Source: Hemicentrotus pulcherrimus (taxonomy: Eukaryota; Echinodermata; Echinoidea; Camarodonta; Strongylocentrotidae). From it: DNA of 12,149 bases. Location: positions 14,894 through 27,042 of the forward strand of contig BEXV01003150.1 of assembly GCA_003118195.1 (NCBI GenBank), written 5' to 3'. This document shows positions 1 through 8,572 of this stretch, piece by piece (the stretch's first letter is position 1; each line of letters opens with the position of its first letter). The notes below the pieces were generated by a model that saw only the letters and a program-made list of their open reading frames with translations, was not told the origin of the DNA and did not search any database. The position numbers were made by a program, and so were the translations under genes.

Positions 1-170
1 TGGGGGGGGGGCTCTTGTCTGGTCCAGGTATATGCTGGTTGTATTCATGTTTCTCACATTTGGTAATATCAGTTTTAATAATATTGTAAGTTGCATTATT
101 GAAAAAGCTGTTATACGTCTTGTATTTTTAAAAGATTAATATAAAATGTTACATGTCCTATATTTATGTC

Positions 171-200
171 ATTAAAGTTACATTTAAAAAAAAAAAAAAA
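171..200 (+). repeat. ATTAAA followed by A15: possible tail of a retroposed transcript
   Basis: ATTAAA at 171-176 is followed nine bases later by fifteen A residues at 186-200. This order is what the 3' end of a reverse-transcribed polyadenylated RNA (SINE, LINE or processed copy) leaves in a genome. The upstream part is AT-rich, shows no clear reading frame and reaches the window edge, so neither a source gene nor a target-site duplication could be seen. A plain A-rich microsatellite is the alternative. Confidence 0.35.
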
Positions 201-463
201 CTATTTCTGGTTTATAATTAGGTGTATAAAATAAAACGACCGAGAAGTGTCAACTAAAGCAATGTGCTGTAGCTTTCCAGTCGAATCAAATACGTGTATG
301 CCTATATTTGGCAGGGCAGAGTAATTTTCCAGGAGCCTACAATAGTACAAGGATACAATGATTTTTTTCCTTCCAGGGCTAGGTTGTACTCAATGTGTGA
401 TCACCTCTGTACAACACAAAGAATATCCAAAATCGTACTCTGTATCAGCTCGTACCACCTACC

Positions 464-479
464 TCATTGACGTCAATGA
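464..479. promoter_or_regulatory. Full CRE (TGACGTCA) inside a 16-nt perfect palindrome
   Basis: The sequence TCATTGACGTCAATGA is its own reverse complement. Its centre, TGACGTCA at 468-475, is the consensus site for CREB/ATF bZIP dimers. It lies about 650 bases upstream of the first visible GADD45 exon. GADD45 genes in other animals respond to CREB/ATF-type stress factors, so a role as an enhancer is plausible, but only the motif is seen. Confidence 0.45.
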
Positions 480-1132
480 ACCATAAACGGCCCTCATCAA
501 TTCTAAAAAATTCTATCAACCTTGTTTATGTACCCGGTTATTTTTTCCTTTCGGGGGACAGTAAATCCTATTCATTATTTTATGAAGGAAATAACACTTC
601 ACCACTCGACTACCTGATTCGGAAATCAGGAAAATAGTCATGACTGTTGTTTGTTTTTGTTGGAAGATCCACCTCAAAGTCAAACCACGTCCTACATTAG
701 TTAGTATCCCATTAGAATGATTCTTTAGCAAAATCATTTTGAAAATGAAAATGAAATGTAAGAGGAACACTACTATTCTCCTGATGAAGGAGACGGTATG
801 AGAAATGTAAATCTTTTAGACGATAGCTCCTTTTTTTTTTGTAGGCAAACATTTTTTTCTTTCGTTTTCTGTTTTCACTTTTCTGTGACATATTATGTGT
901 GTTTCTATCTTCTTCATTTTCTAAATTCCATGGAGGTAAAGACAGAACTGTAGCTTTAATGTAGATTTCACAGTTTCACTGCATGCCATTGATTTTGGTA
1001 TGAACTTTCTATATGAAGAATGGCGATTAAATTAAAGTAATTGGTATTACATCATAATTATAAGGAATGTCATATTTGTGCATAATTCATTCAATTCTAA
1101 CTAATAGTATTACTATATATCTTTCTTTTCAG

Positions 1133-1243
1133 AGATGATGCCGAGATGGAAGCCGGTTATGCTTTGAGGAATGTCTTAGTAAGGGCTAAGATGGAGAACA
1201 GACTAACTTGTGGAGTTTATCAAGCAGCACGAAAACTAGAAGT
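1133..1243 (+). CDS. GADD45: GADD45 coding exon (exon 2 by vertebrate numbering)
   Basis: This exon has 111 bases. Its acceptor is a pyrimidine-rich stretch ending TTTCAG at 1132 and its donor is GTAAGT at 1244. It starts with one base finishing a codon split with the missing first exon (phase 2) and ends with GT of a valine codon (phase 2). It encodes 36 full residues, DDAEMEAGYA onward, with helix 1 (ALRNVLVRAK) and the strand-helix GVYQAARKLE. The vertebrate exon is 102 bases with the same phases, so the start at 1133 is preferred over an alternative AG at 1133-1134, which would break the conserved phase. Confidence 0.92.
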
Positions 1244-1782
1244 GTAAGTATTCATTTTGGCGTACATTCTTGGTGACATAATTTGAAATTAATTTTTGTT
1301 AAATGATATTATATCCTTAATGATGTCATTTGAAGAAGTAATAACATGAAATCTGTGATAAGAAATGTACTATGGCATCAAGGAGAGTCTGTATCAGTCT
1401 GTGAGAAGGATAACTAAAATTATTTATTTTAAAAAATTGTTACCCTTTTTTCTTTGAAAATCATGATTATATTGAATTGATGAAGCATAATTATATTATG
1501 CAAATTTCCAAAAATTGTGTCATTATTATATCAAATTCTTAAAGAAGGTACGTTTGAAAAGTAGTTCGAATAATATTGTTCGCATGAATCCTATTTACCA
1601 TTGTATTTGTGTATTCTTTCAGGGAGCCAGAAAGAGTAATGCTGTGCATCCATGCTGATCTAGGTATCGTGGATGTGGCCCATCAACTCCACTTTGCTCT
1701 TTTAGAAGCATTCTGCAGTGAAAACCAGATTAGATTACTCAAGGTAAGCCTAACTTCATTTATTATCCCACTCCTGCCACTG

Positions 1783-1813
<31 letters not shown>

Positions 1814-2820
1814 TTTTGGGGGGGGGGGCAAGTCCAAGCTATTTTGTCCCAAACGTTAGCGACCACATAACACTTCAATACATCTCATGACTTTATCCAG
1901 CTTATATAGCCCCTACTAGAGCTTGAATCAGACAAAACATCAAATATAATGATATTTAAAGTAAATTCAATTAACCAATTCCATACTTCTGTTCAAAAAC
2001 AAATGAGGCATACATTGAACTAGCCCTGCTTGTTGGTGCACATTGTACTTGGGCCTCCAAGATAGAGCGGATAATAATCAGGTAATTATCTTTTCATTCA
2101 TAACGAACCTTGCACTTTCCAGTTAAAACGGAATCATGGATGGGATACGGGTGTATTGTGTAGATAAAAGGGTATCAGGGTACAGTCACCATGCAGAAAG
2201 GTATGGCCAGATTATTTACACTTGAACTGTCCAGTCTCTACAATCATCAGCAGTTCAGATTACAGTGTTATAGGAACAGTGTAATTTCCTCTTAGTAGTA
2301 GCTGGAATTAGAAGTACAAAATGACCTTTAAACATGCTGATATCTTCCAAGGGAGAGAGAAAGAGGGAGAGAGGGGGGGATAATTAGTGATTAGAATTAC
2401 CCCATGTGTTTTTGTTTCAACATTATACCATACAGTTATCACGAAAGGCTGTTTGGATGTTTGTGTTAAATTGAAATAATAATTTGCAGACGATCTTGAC
2501 ATTTTAACGATTCTGGGAATTTAAGCTATGCGTAATATCATGCTACATTAATGTGTGTGGCATATTATGATGGAGCAAGAGCGTGGTAACTCCCTGTGTT
2601 TTCAAAATGAACCGCTGGGAAATTCCTGATATGAATGACTCAGGGAGATCTCTCTGATTTACTGGCAGTGGATTCCCGATGCGTTTGTCTTGATTACGAA
2701 ATGGATGTGTTGATTTGATGATTTGGCAATGCGAAAGGGAACTCCGTCAAAATCATGGACTAGTAGGTCCATTCCCTAGTCTGATCTAGCAGTGAAATAA
2801 TAGCGGAGCGCAAAACCAGG

Positions 2821-2856
<36 letters not shown>

Positions 2857-5800
2857 AAGAGAGAGAAAGAGAGAGAGAGAGAGAGCAAAGGGCGCATTGT
2901 CGTTTTTCGGAATATTCAGAGAGTTTCAATGGTGCAGGGTTTCTATAAAATTATTGTTCAATAAAAAAAAAAGTGATTTCCTTATTTGGGAAGATTTCTT
3001 CCTCGTTAAAAAAATGTTACTTTTAATAGTGAATTATAATCAATGTTCTGTCTAATTATTTCAGTGAAACATAATGTACAATATTATAGTAGTCAGTGGT
3101 GTGAGATATGTCTTGATATCAAGGAATGCAGAAGTAATAGGCTTATTCTCTTTCAATTTTCTTAGGTTTATGCCGTTGTTTTGCTTTAATTATATTTGTC
3201 CAAGTTTTCTTTTCCATTCAAGTTGATTTTAAACTGCGTATGTCATTGTATGTAGTTTCAGGCGGTTTATTCCAGATTTCTATCAACGGAAGAATGTCTT
3301 TGTTCATTATCTGTCGCATACCTGAATTCTGCCCGTATTGTTTGCTGATATTTCGTCTCCGCTCACCGGGGCGTTTTGAATTGTTACACTGAAATACAAG
3401 TTTCTTTGTACAACCAAAGACCTTTGTACTGTAAAATATAATGACACCCAGTCATTTGTGCAAGAAGTCTGAATGGGATGTACAATATGAACAAGGGTTT
3501 CTTTTTGATCTTCTTTGCTTTCCTCGAGGTTTCTGACCGAGCATAGTGTCCTCGGAAGTCATTAGTATTAAAGCAATGGCATATATTCCAAGAAATAATT
3601 GTATATAAGCCGCATTCAAAGAAGATAAAGGCTCTCTCTAATCTGTTCAAACGGAATCAGCATTTAGCGACTCATGATCTGACCTATGGTATGACCAGTC
3701 CTCCCATCTGAGTTCCAGGCAATCAGGTTTATCGAACTGAAATAGGAAAGAGAAAGTTCTTTGTTCTGCGCTTTTAGGAGGTACCTCAATTTCCTCAAAA
3801 TTTGCGATCTATAGGTCCCCATCGCACGTTTGCTAATTATGAGGAGAAGGTTGTCATTGTGAATTCAGAGATCTTTGAGGCCTTTGACCTTTTCCCAAGA
3901 TGATCAGGTGGCATTTACCTATATAGGAATGATACAAAGGGGCATCACCCCTAACGAGAGATCAGTCGGGACTGCTTCCTGGAATCCACCAGGCATGGGT
4001 CACATGATAAACCTGGTGTAACCCGAATGATAGTACCCGCTCTATGCACACCTTGTAATCGAAGAGCTGTACGGATGTTTATTAAGTCTTTACCTCGGAT
4101 AACAGGTTACCACAGAGTGCAGTAATGAAATTCGTTGAACACGACCTTTAGTAAAATGCGGCTCTAGCATTCAGACTCATATCTTTTCAAAACTAAACCA
4201 GTTTAAGCGATATATCCGTGTTTAGAACTGCGACTGACCTGAACCATGAAACGATGACAACGTTAATCTCGTGTACAGCAGTCATAAACATATAACAATA
4301 AATCATTATACATGTAGGTTTATAATATTTGGGTGTCAGGCGTCGTTAGAGTCTCAATTTAAGGACTACGTAATATTATTGCATATGCGCTGAGAAACGC
4401 TTAGATAATTTCCCAGAATTTCGTCGTTTATCAAAAGCATCATCGCTAATTCTTGTTCGGACAAACAACACACGAGACCTGTTCATGTTCGGGTATTTCA
4501 ATGATAAAACACATGGGTTATCACTGCGGGCTCAAATCAAATAGAACATATCCGGAAAGAGAAAAGCAAATATTAGACAAACCACACAACATCTATTATA
4601 GTTGTACACCACAAGAAAATTTCCGAAACCTGAACAAAAAAAAATGCTCTTCTTTCTCCACGCAATGAAGCGCTCAATCAACAGTGTGTGACAAGGAAGT
4701 TGAAAAATAGCAAAACGATGATAGGGCAGGCAGGCATAGCAGGCGTAGGGTCGGATTTAGGGACAGTCCCATATTTATTGTTTGCACCTAATGTTTTCTG
4801 GTTTATGACCTTCCTTGTCGATATAAGTGTCTGGAATAACAAGGCTCCCTCGTCATGTGATCATGTCCCTGGATTTAGTTGGTTGTATTTGATATAGATG
4901 ATGATAATATGATTGATATTATGTTGTTTCCAGAAACAGGCCTACCGGCATTGTGCTATCAACTTACAATCTGAAAAGTTCGGTGTCTATCAAACGTCCG
5001 CTATATACCACTTTCTTTTCTCTTTGTGTTAGCACGTAGCCCAGATTTTCAGAGAACTTAAGCAGTTTTCTAGGCATACCGACCTTGCTGCACAAACAAT
5101 GCCACCATTTTGATCTTCCTGTTTAGAACAATGTTTTATGCATTCCTATTGGCGAATCCATGGCATTTCTTTTACTCGGAATGGGGGGGGGGGGAATAAT
5201 TATGTACAATAATTTGGAGGTGTAAAAGTGTTTTCTTCTTTTTCTATCGCCTTGCGGCCATTTTAGATAGCGAGATTGGGAGATGGGGAGGGGGCCGTCC
5301 AAACTAACCAGTTTGAGATAAAGGCCCACGGCACTACTTGTTGCTACTTATACGCCCTCTATATAACAAACAGTGCCTAATCGGTGACCATTGGTCCCCC
5401 ATAATCCTCTTTTCTTATGTTAACTGAGAGCTGAGTTGATAAGATAACCACCTGTACAGTGACCTTGCTGGGCGCTCTAATCCCTCCTGTAAACTACGGC
5501 AGATAAGCTTTAAAACAAAATATATTGAAAAAAATGATCTAGTCTCTAAGGGCAACCCACCCGTCTTGACCTGCCATTAATTCTACCGTAATTAATAATA
5601 GGTTTAAATATGAATGAGATATTATATTTTATACAGTTTGATTATTGACCATCACATGACTGTATCTGATAACTCAAAATTAGCTGTTTTTTGGTCAAAA
5701 TAATCAAACTTTTATTTCATCCATCTTTATTTTCTCACGCAGGTTGGAGACACAACCCCTCTGGAGAAGATCTGTGAAGGAACAGTACCCCTCACACCCA

Positions 5801-7331
5801 CCTCACCAGACTCTCCTGCTGATTTCAGTGACCTATCAGAGCCCCTCCCTCGCAGCGAAAGAGCCCCAGACTTTTCTTGTGTTCTTGTCGATGTAAGTCA
5901 AGTCCATTCATTTTTTTTTCCTTTCCATTGCAGTGGCAATAATAAACATGAATTACAGTGAAAATATACAGAAATTCAAGAACAATGGAAGGAACATTTA
6001 AAAAAAGAAATAAGTTGATAACAACAACAACAACAATCTTGGGCGGAAGGGGGTGAGGGGGTAAAGTAGAATATGAGCACATTAAAATCCTAGTAGTAAA
6101 GCGCTTAAGTCATTAACTTATATGTTTGATCATTGATTCTAAACATGCGCTAACAAAAGAAATTGAGAAGATTTATAGGCCTTCCCATTTAGTAAAATGT
6201 AAGAGAAAAAAAGTGGGAACTGAAACAATATTGGCCAACCCTGCACCTCAACCTTCCAATGGGGACTGTAGTTTATATTGGCAAATGTTGTAGCCCATTT
6301 ATAAAACGATATCACCGAATTCCTTTTAAACCCTTCGTATTCTTCGAAATTTTGAATTATTATTGAACAGATTATGAACGTTACGCGGAAAAGCCCGTTT
6401 TACACAATACAATATTTCCCAGTCGGCGATAAACATATACAGGGTTGACAAGTTATTCTCCATCTAATAATTATCAGATAATTGATTCGGACTACAGGAA
6501 ACGCTATCACCGCAATTAAATACAAGGGAACCCTTCGATTTATACAGAAATTACTTGAAGGGAGACCGAGAAAAACAAAGAAATGACAACGGTTTAAATA
6601 ACAGGAAATGCAAAGTGATAAACGTCTCACATGACTGTCTTCGAAAAATAAGTAGCAAATAATACATGTATGTGGTACCGGGGTCATAAAGAAGTTATGA
6701 ACGTTGTTGGTTTAACAACGAAAGCTTAGTCGACGAATTGTTTTCTGTGTAGTCCTATTAATTGTTGATTGATTTGGTATTGGCCTCCATGATTGAATAA
6801 ACGGTTCGAATGATATTTTACAAGGAAGTGTAATTGCCACACTAAAGGGGAAGCCAGTGTTATTGACCACTTCCCGGCAATAGTTTTACGGACATGAGCG
6901 ATACATGATTGCAATTCTGACAGGCAAAAAGAAAGTAACACATCTGATTTGTGGATTGGGGAGCTGCCAAACTTATCGAGGGACAAAGGGGCTGAAGTGC
7001 AAAGTCATGATTGGGGGTTGTGCTTTTTGAAATTGACGTGAATTGAGTGGGTTGTTTGGATGCAGGTTCATGTGGTGTAATGTGGCAGGAAAGTGTCATT
7101 GTAAAATGTTCATGATTCATTACTATCCATTTTTGTGACATTTCGTTAAATGGTGATGCTAATCAATGAAGAAGTTTCAATGATGCTTATTGTACCCCTC
7201 TTTGTTTCTCATTTCCATTTCACTATCAACAGTTCCCCGAGAAGATGGATACGGCTTGCACAACGCTCTTTACACTCTATGACCATCTTGCAGAGGACAT
7301 GACCTTTCCACAGATCACCTTGGCAACCTGA
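1133..7331 (+). CDS. GADD45: GADD45-family growth arrest and DNA-damage-inducible protein, four exons, 5' end missing
   Basis: The coding exons are 1133-1243, 1623-1743, 5743-5892 and 7233-7331. All introns are GT-AG and the joined frame stays open to TGA at 7329-7331, giving 159 residues. Seen: a GVYQAARKLEV segment, then VMLCIH, LHFALLEAFCSENQIRLL, and later FSCVLVD. These match in order the L7Ae/L30e-like GADD45 fold (vertebrate pattern GVYEAAKLLNV, VVLCLL, IHFTLIQAFCCENDI, HCVLV). Known of the family: small nuclear and cytoplasmic stress sensors that bind MTK1/MEKK4, MKK7, PCNA, p21 and CDK1-cyclin B, and act in p38/JNK signalling, cell-cycle arrest and DNA repair or demethylation. Human GADD45A has 165 residues, about 15 of them in exon 1, so only a short N-terminus should be missing here. 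Intron phases 2, 2 and 0 match the vertebrate gene as I remember it. Oddities are an extra intron, a less acidic loop and a Ser/Thr-Pro-rich linker. Family assignment is firm; the paralogue (alpha, beta or gamma) cannot be assigned. Confidence 0.93.
1244..1622 (+). other. GADD45 intron (379 bp), vertebrate intron 2 position
   Basis: It starts GTAAGT and ends TTTCAG, in phase 2, splitting the Val codon at the junction of LEV and EPE. The position and phase match the vertebrate intron within the N-V-D-P stretch. It is AT-rich, with no other feature recognised. Confidence 0.88.
1623..1743 (+). CDS. GADD45: GADD45 coding exon (5' half of vertebrate exon 3)
   Basis: This exon has 121 bases, after a TTTCAG acceptor at 1617-1622 and before donor GTAAGC at 1744. 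The first base completes the split valine, and the exon ends after a full AAG codon (phase 0). It encodes 40 residues: EPERVMLCIH, a short loop ADLGIVDVAH, then QLHFALLEAF and CSENQIRLLK. This is the best-conserved core of the family, with the central strand, loop 1, a long helix and the C-x-EN motif. The usual loop rich in Asp and Glu (DEDDDRD in human GADD45A) is shorter here, with only two Asp left. Confidence 0.95.
1782..1828 (+). repeat. GTTTT pentamer repeat followed by T10 and G11
   Basis: Six GTTTT units begin at 1782. The last runs into ten T (1808-1817), followed by eleven G (1818-1828). It starts 38 bases after the donor of intron 3. This is a simple-sequence tract; an effect on splicing or replication is possible but unseen. 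Confidence 0.85.
2351..2379 (+). repeat. Short GA-rich tract
   Basis: An imperfect run of G and A (gggagagaga and variants) ends in a short G run. It lies in intron 3, about 450 bases before the longer GA microsatellite. Confidence 0.7.
2617..2642. promoter_or_regulatory. NF-kB-like site plus AP-1 site, 9 bp apart
   Basis: GGGAAATTCC at 2617-2626 fits the kB consensus GGGRNWYYCC. TGACTCA at 2636-2642 is a perfect AP-1 (TRE) heptamer. Both lie in intron 3 of the gene. In mammals GADD45 beta is a direct NF-kB target and AP-1 sits downstream of the JNK/p38 pathways that GADD45 proteins activate. Each motif alone is expected about once per window by chance; the close pairing raises the interest, but binding is not shown. 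Confidence 0.4.
2825..2885 (+). repeat. (GA)n microsatellite with minor interruptions
   Basis: About 60 bases of GA dinucleotides are broken only by gatagaaaga and agaaag interruptions. The tract is in intron 3 and purine-rich on the sense strand. Confidence 0.95.
5183..5194 (+). repeat. Poly-G tract (12 G)
   Basis: Twelve consecutive G lie on the + strand within intron 3. It is one of five G runs of nine or more in the window, all on this strand. Confidence 0.9.
5743..5892 (+). CDS. GADD45: GADD45 coding exon (3' half of vertebrate exon 3)
   Basis: This exon has 150 bases, exactly 50 codons, with acceptor CACGCAG ending at 5742 and donor GTAAGT at 5893, both phase 0. It encodes VGDTTPLEKI (vertebrate VSNPGRLAEL position), then a linker with three Ser/Thr-Pro sites (LTP, TSP, DSP) and acidic residues, and then APDFSCVLVD. 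The last part matches the vertebrate DLHCVLVT strand. The linker is Pro/Ser/Thr-rich, unlike the Ala/Gly/Glu-rich linkers of vertebrate paralogues. Confidence 0.92.
6020..6036 (+). repeat. (CAA)n microsatellite
   Basis: About six AAC/CAA units are followed by a G-rich stretch (6040-6061). It is simple sequence within the last intron. Confidence 0.85.
6702..6720. repeat. Small hairpin, 7-bp stem
   Basis: CGTTGTT at 6702-6708 and AACAACG at 6714-6720 form a perfect 7-bp stem with a 5-base loop. It is short enough to be chance and lies inside the last intron. Confidence 0.35.
7233..7331 (+). CDS. GADD45: GADD45 terminal coding exon with stop
   Basis: The acceptor is CAACAG, ending at 7232. The 32 codons starting FPEKMDTACT end in TGA at 7329-7331. 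The C-terminal segment aligns with the vertebrate tail of a helix followed by W-V-P-x-I-x-L-P-E-R. Here the last strand reads TFPQITLAT, so the Trp is replaced by Phe and the final P-E-R is absent. The exon is the least conserved of the four. It is supported by conserved phase 0, the open frame, the F-P-x-I-x-L pattern and a length close to the 37 vertebrate residues. Confidence 0.85.
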   Translation, partial: FPEKMDTACTTLFTLYDHLAEDMTFPQITLAT

Positions 7332-7500
7332 TTGGATGTCAGCACAGGTGATAGGTGACTGACCTTGACGGAAGGTCATCAATCATTGGTGTTACTATAG
7401 CTGCAGTCTTGACTGAGTGTTAAGTACAGATGGCAGGGATTCTTCACAGCTGGACAATGCCACAGAATGTTATATAATGTCATGGCAAGAAAGACTTATG

Positions 7501-7569
7501 AAAGATGACTATGATGTCATAATGAAGGACTGCAATGATGTAACAAAAGATGACATTGATGTCGTGATA
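7501..7569 (+). repeat. Degenerate tandem repeat, three units of 24, 21 and 24 bases, in the 3' UTR
   Basis: The units at 7501-7524, 7525-7545 and 7546-7569 share an AARGAY...RATGATGT-like core. Read in one frame they give KDDYDVIM, KDCNDVT and KDDIDVVI. They lie within a 42-codon ATG frame (7477-7605) that is out of frame with GADD45. Unit lengths are multiples of three, which would preserve a frame, but there is no other sign of coding and a simple UTR repeat is more likely. Confidence 0.45.
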
Positions 7570-7783
7570 AGGATGATGCTGTATCACTGCCTGCCAAAGC
7601 TTTGACTCAAAGAAGAGCGATTATGTATTCTTCTTAATGATGCATACTGTAAAGGGTGAAAGGAAAACATAAAGAATTGGGTTGCTGTTTTTGTATTTTA
7701 AGGCATGCATGTATCTCAATATTATGTATTGGAAAACGATCATATTGAAAGTAAACAAAGAAAGAAATTAAATATTTATACAA

Positions 7784-7789
7784 AATAAA
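7784..7789 (+). terminator. AATAAA, candidate proximal poly-A signal
   Basis: The canonical hexamer lies 450 bases after the stop, within a long A-rich stretch. UGUA-type motifs follow rather than precede it, so it is a weaker candidate than the distal signals. Confidence 0.3.
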
Positions 7790-7841
7790 ACAAACAAAAT
7801 ACAACAAAACAAAATAACTAAAAAATTTCTGAAAAGAAAGT

Positions 7842-7855
7842 CTTGTATATACAAG
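7842..7855. promoter_or_regulatory. 14-nt palindrome containing a Pumilio-type site
   Basis: CTTGTATATACAAG is a perfect palindrome. On the sense strand it holds TGTATATA (7844-7851), the best-known form of the Pumilio/FBF recognition element UGUAHAUA. It sits in the inferred 3' UTR. Confidence 0.4.
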
Positions 7856-8234
7856 TATTTCATCGTTTGTTATATTGTGGGAATCTTGAAGATGATTTTA
7901 ATGAACATGATAATGGAAAAGTTGTGACGTTAAAGGTATGCTGAGGGAGAAGGAAAGTAAAGGGTATGCTGAGGTTTTGAACTTAAATTGAACTGTGAAG
8001 AGATGCATTTTTGTGTAGTTGGTGTCAGTGGCCCTATAGGGCCTAGGTTTAATGCTAAAAAATGATGAATCAGACACTGGCAATGAGTGGGTGGGCGTGA
8101 AGACAGACCAAAAAGAAGCATAGATTTGCTGTCCGTTTTGGATTAAAAGCTAGTATTATTATTATTGCCTATTTTGTGTAAGACACATATAGAATGTACA
8201 TTTATAATTTATATTTATTTCAAATACGTTTATT

Positions 8235-8248
8235 TACATGTACATGTA
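8235..8248. repeat. 14-nt palindrome TACATGTACATGTA
   Basis: This is a perfect palindrome with the same GTAC core as the one at 9009-9022, within the inferred 3' UTR. It carries two overlapping ACATGT units. Confidence 0.5.
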
Positions 8249-8572
8249 GTATTATTATCGCATGTACCAATATCACTAAGTATGTGTGTTTATTAAACAC
8301 GGCAGGTCCATCAGTATTATTGTCATAAGGTGGGAGAGAAGTGGGGGAATATGCAAGGTCTTAAAGAATTATATGTTAATCTATATCAAAAGTAGAGTTT
8401 GTACATGTTTCATAATTATATTAAAGTTTTATTGCCATGCTGAATGATGGAAATAGTAATATAAATTGATATGAATGATTCTTTAATGTAGCCTAGTGGT
8501 AAATGATCCAGCATCTTGGTTATCCTAAGACATGCTGACTTAGCTGTCCTGTAATATTCTGGCGTTTAATAC

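Larger units (their letters stand above)
1..1132 (+). other. Probable 3' part of intron 1 or 5' flank; no exon recognised
   Basis: The exon at 1133 begins inside a codon, so a coding exon must lie upstream. I checked ATG-led frames that reach a GT donor with the required phase (two left-over bases). The only fit is weak: ATG at 262 to 293 with donor GTGTAT, and it does not resemble a GADD45 N-terminus. The first exon is therefore more likely outside the window. The stretch holds a G run at 2-11, an A run at 186-200, a CRE palindrome at 464-479 and a T run near 830. No other gene is visible. Confidence 0.6.
1744..5742 (+). other. GADD45 intron (3,999 bp), phase 0, not present in vertebrate genes as remembered
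   Basis: It begins GTAAGC and ends CACGCAG. It separates two exons that together correspond to the single 238-bp vertebrate exon 3. Contents: a GTTTT repeat with a G run (1782-1828), GA repeats (2351-2379, 2825-2885), a kB/AP-1 motif pair (2617-2642), a somewhat more GC-rich stretch around 3650-4700 and a G run (5183-5194). Open frames of 60-90 codons on both strands have no recognisable domain and no plausible splice context, so no nested gene is called. Confidence 0.85.
5893..7232 (+). other. GADD45 last intron (1,340 bp), phase 0
   Basis: It begins GTAAGT and ends CAACAG. Its position directly after the CVLV strand and its phase 0 match the vertebrate last intron. It holds a CAA repeat (6020-6036), a small hairpin (6702-6720) and several overlapping minus-strand open frames of 85-95 codons between 6400 and 7141, which show no family motifs and are taken as chance. 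Confidence 0.87.

Noticed and set aside
47..85. ATG-led 13-codon frame ending at a strong GTAAGT donor
   Set aside because: It ends in phase 0, while the exon at 1133 needs phase 2, and the peptide is unlike the family.
262..293. Candidate first exon: ATG followed by ten codons and two left-over bases before GTGTAT, with TATAAAA at 225-231
   Set aside because: The phase fits the exon at 1133, but the donor is weak, the peptide (MCCSFPVESN) does not resemble GADD45 N-termini and the TATA box would leave almost no 5' UTR.
4453..4897. Two plus-strand open frames of 69-71 codons in intron 3
   Set aside because: Not recognisable, separated by stops and frame changes, with no supporting splice sites; the GADD45 exons on both sides join in frame without them.
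6400..7141. Cluster of overlapping minus-strand open frames of 86-95 codons in the last intron
   Set aside because: No known domain, no coherent start or splice context, and low-complexity residue content; chance frames in intron sequence.
1744..7232. p53 response element in an intron, as in mammalian GADD45A intron 3
   Set aside because: Read by eye, I found only imperfect half-sites (for example AAACATGCTG near 2331 and AAACATGCGC near 6142) and no adjacent pair matching RRRCWWGYYY.
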